A DNA stretch of 64,000 nt. It comes from Locusta migratoria. Taxonomy: Eukaryota > Arthropoda > Insecta > Orthoptera > Acrididae. Below, in pieces: positions 63,845-64,000 of this stretch; the stretch's first letter is position 1, and every line of letters starts with the position of its first letter. The notes under the pieces were generated by a model, which ran no database searches, was not told the DNA's origin, and saw only the letters and a program-made list of their open reading frames with translations. The DNA lies in the NCBI GenBank assembly GCA_026315105.1, contig CM048744.1:660551676-660615675 (forward strand), given 5' to 3'. Made by a program: the position numbers and the translations under genes.

Positions 63845-64000
63845 CCAGTACCTCGGGAAGTACTGCCCGTGCGGCAGACCATCCCGCAACTCCCCGTCAG
63901 TGCGCAGGACAATCTCTGACGGCGATTTCAAATGTTCCTATCTGTTATTTTAAAAATTAACTTAAACGGCCGTTTCTGCCTCGGCAGTGCAACCACGCCG
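63845..64000 (+). other. Start of the transporter 3' UTR
   Basis: Follows the TAG stop. Composition drops toward the AT-rich background at about 63930. No polyadenylation signal is visible before the end of the window. Confidence 0.6.

Noticed and set aside
63248..63931. 227-codon minus-strand frame opposite the last transporter exon
   Set aside because: It is the shadow of a GC-rich coding exon on the plus strand, where the MFS motifs are clear.
1..64000. CRISPR arrays, bacterial operons or prokaryotic promoters
   Set aside because: No regularly spaced repeat array exists, and spliced exons, LINEs and SINEs show eukaryotic DNA.

Overview
This is animal nuclear DNA, most likely from an orthopteran insect (grasshopper or locust). 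I infer this from spliced GC-rich exons in AT-rich sequence, introns of tens of kilobases, an insect-type mitochondrial ND4 insertion, and a dense mix of CR1-like, RTE-like, I-like and Tx1/L1-like LINEs with several tRNA-derived SINEs. The species cannot be fixed from the sequence alone. No prokaryotic, viral or CRISPR feature is seen.

One host gene is well supported. It is a plus-strand MFS sugar transporter of the Tret1/GLUT type, spread over the right two thirds of the window. Coding exons lie at 29188-29529, 39357-39641, 41019-41339 and 63302-63844 (stop at 63842). A likely upstream exon lies at 23013-23114. All junctions are phase 0, and the four core exons encode 494 residues covering about 12 membrane segments. 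The start-codon exon was not found. Introns are about 6.1, 9.8, 1.4 and 22 kb and are made largely of nested mobile elements.

Layout: 1-9480 holds SINEs, a Tc1-like relic and three CR1-like LINE copies. 9481-23000 is mostly old degraded sequence with a nuclear copy of mitochondrial ND4 (10440-11425), mariner/Tc1 relics, a 5S-rRNA-like SINE and GC-rich islands that may be promoter or exon candidates. 23190-29141 (intron) has a mariner-like element with a SINE inside, two LINE ends, a palindromic MITE, and a piggyBac-like element that ends 46 bp before an exon. 29585-36600 is an RTE-like LINE split by a CR1-like end and by an almost intact 6.1-kb I-like retrotransposon with a 13-bp target duplication. 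36600-38925 has three foldback elements and tRNA-like repeats. 41505-42135 is a large foldback. 42411-48165 is a SINE cut in two by a 5.4-kb Tx1/L1-like LINE with two long ORFs. 48800-63150 has more SINEs, CR1-like pieces, a mariner-like element, a Harbinger relic and a mariner-derived foldback with about 240-bp arms.

The window is best read as one transporter gene inflated by repeated waves of insertion, with the order of many insertions readable from target-site duplications. I found no clear new molecular system. The most unusual items are the transporter with an altered sugar-binding motif, the inverted-duplication mariner element, the 5S-like SINE and the composite inverted tRNA-like insertion.
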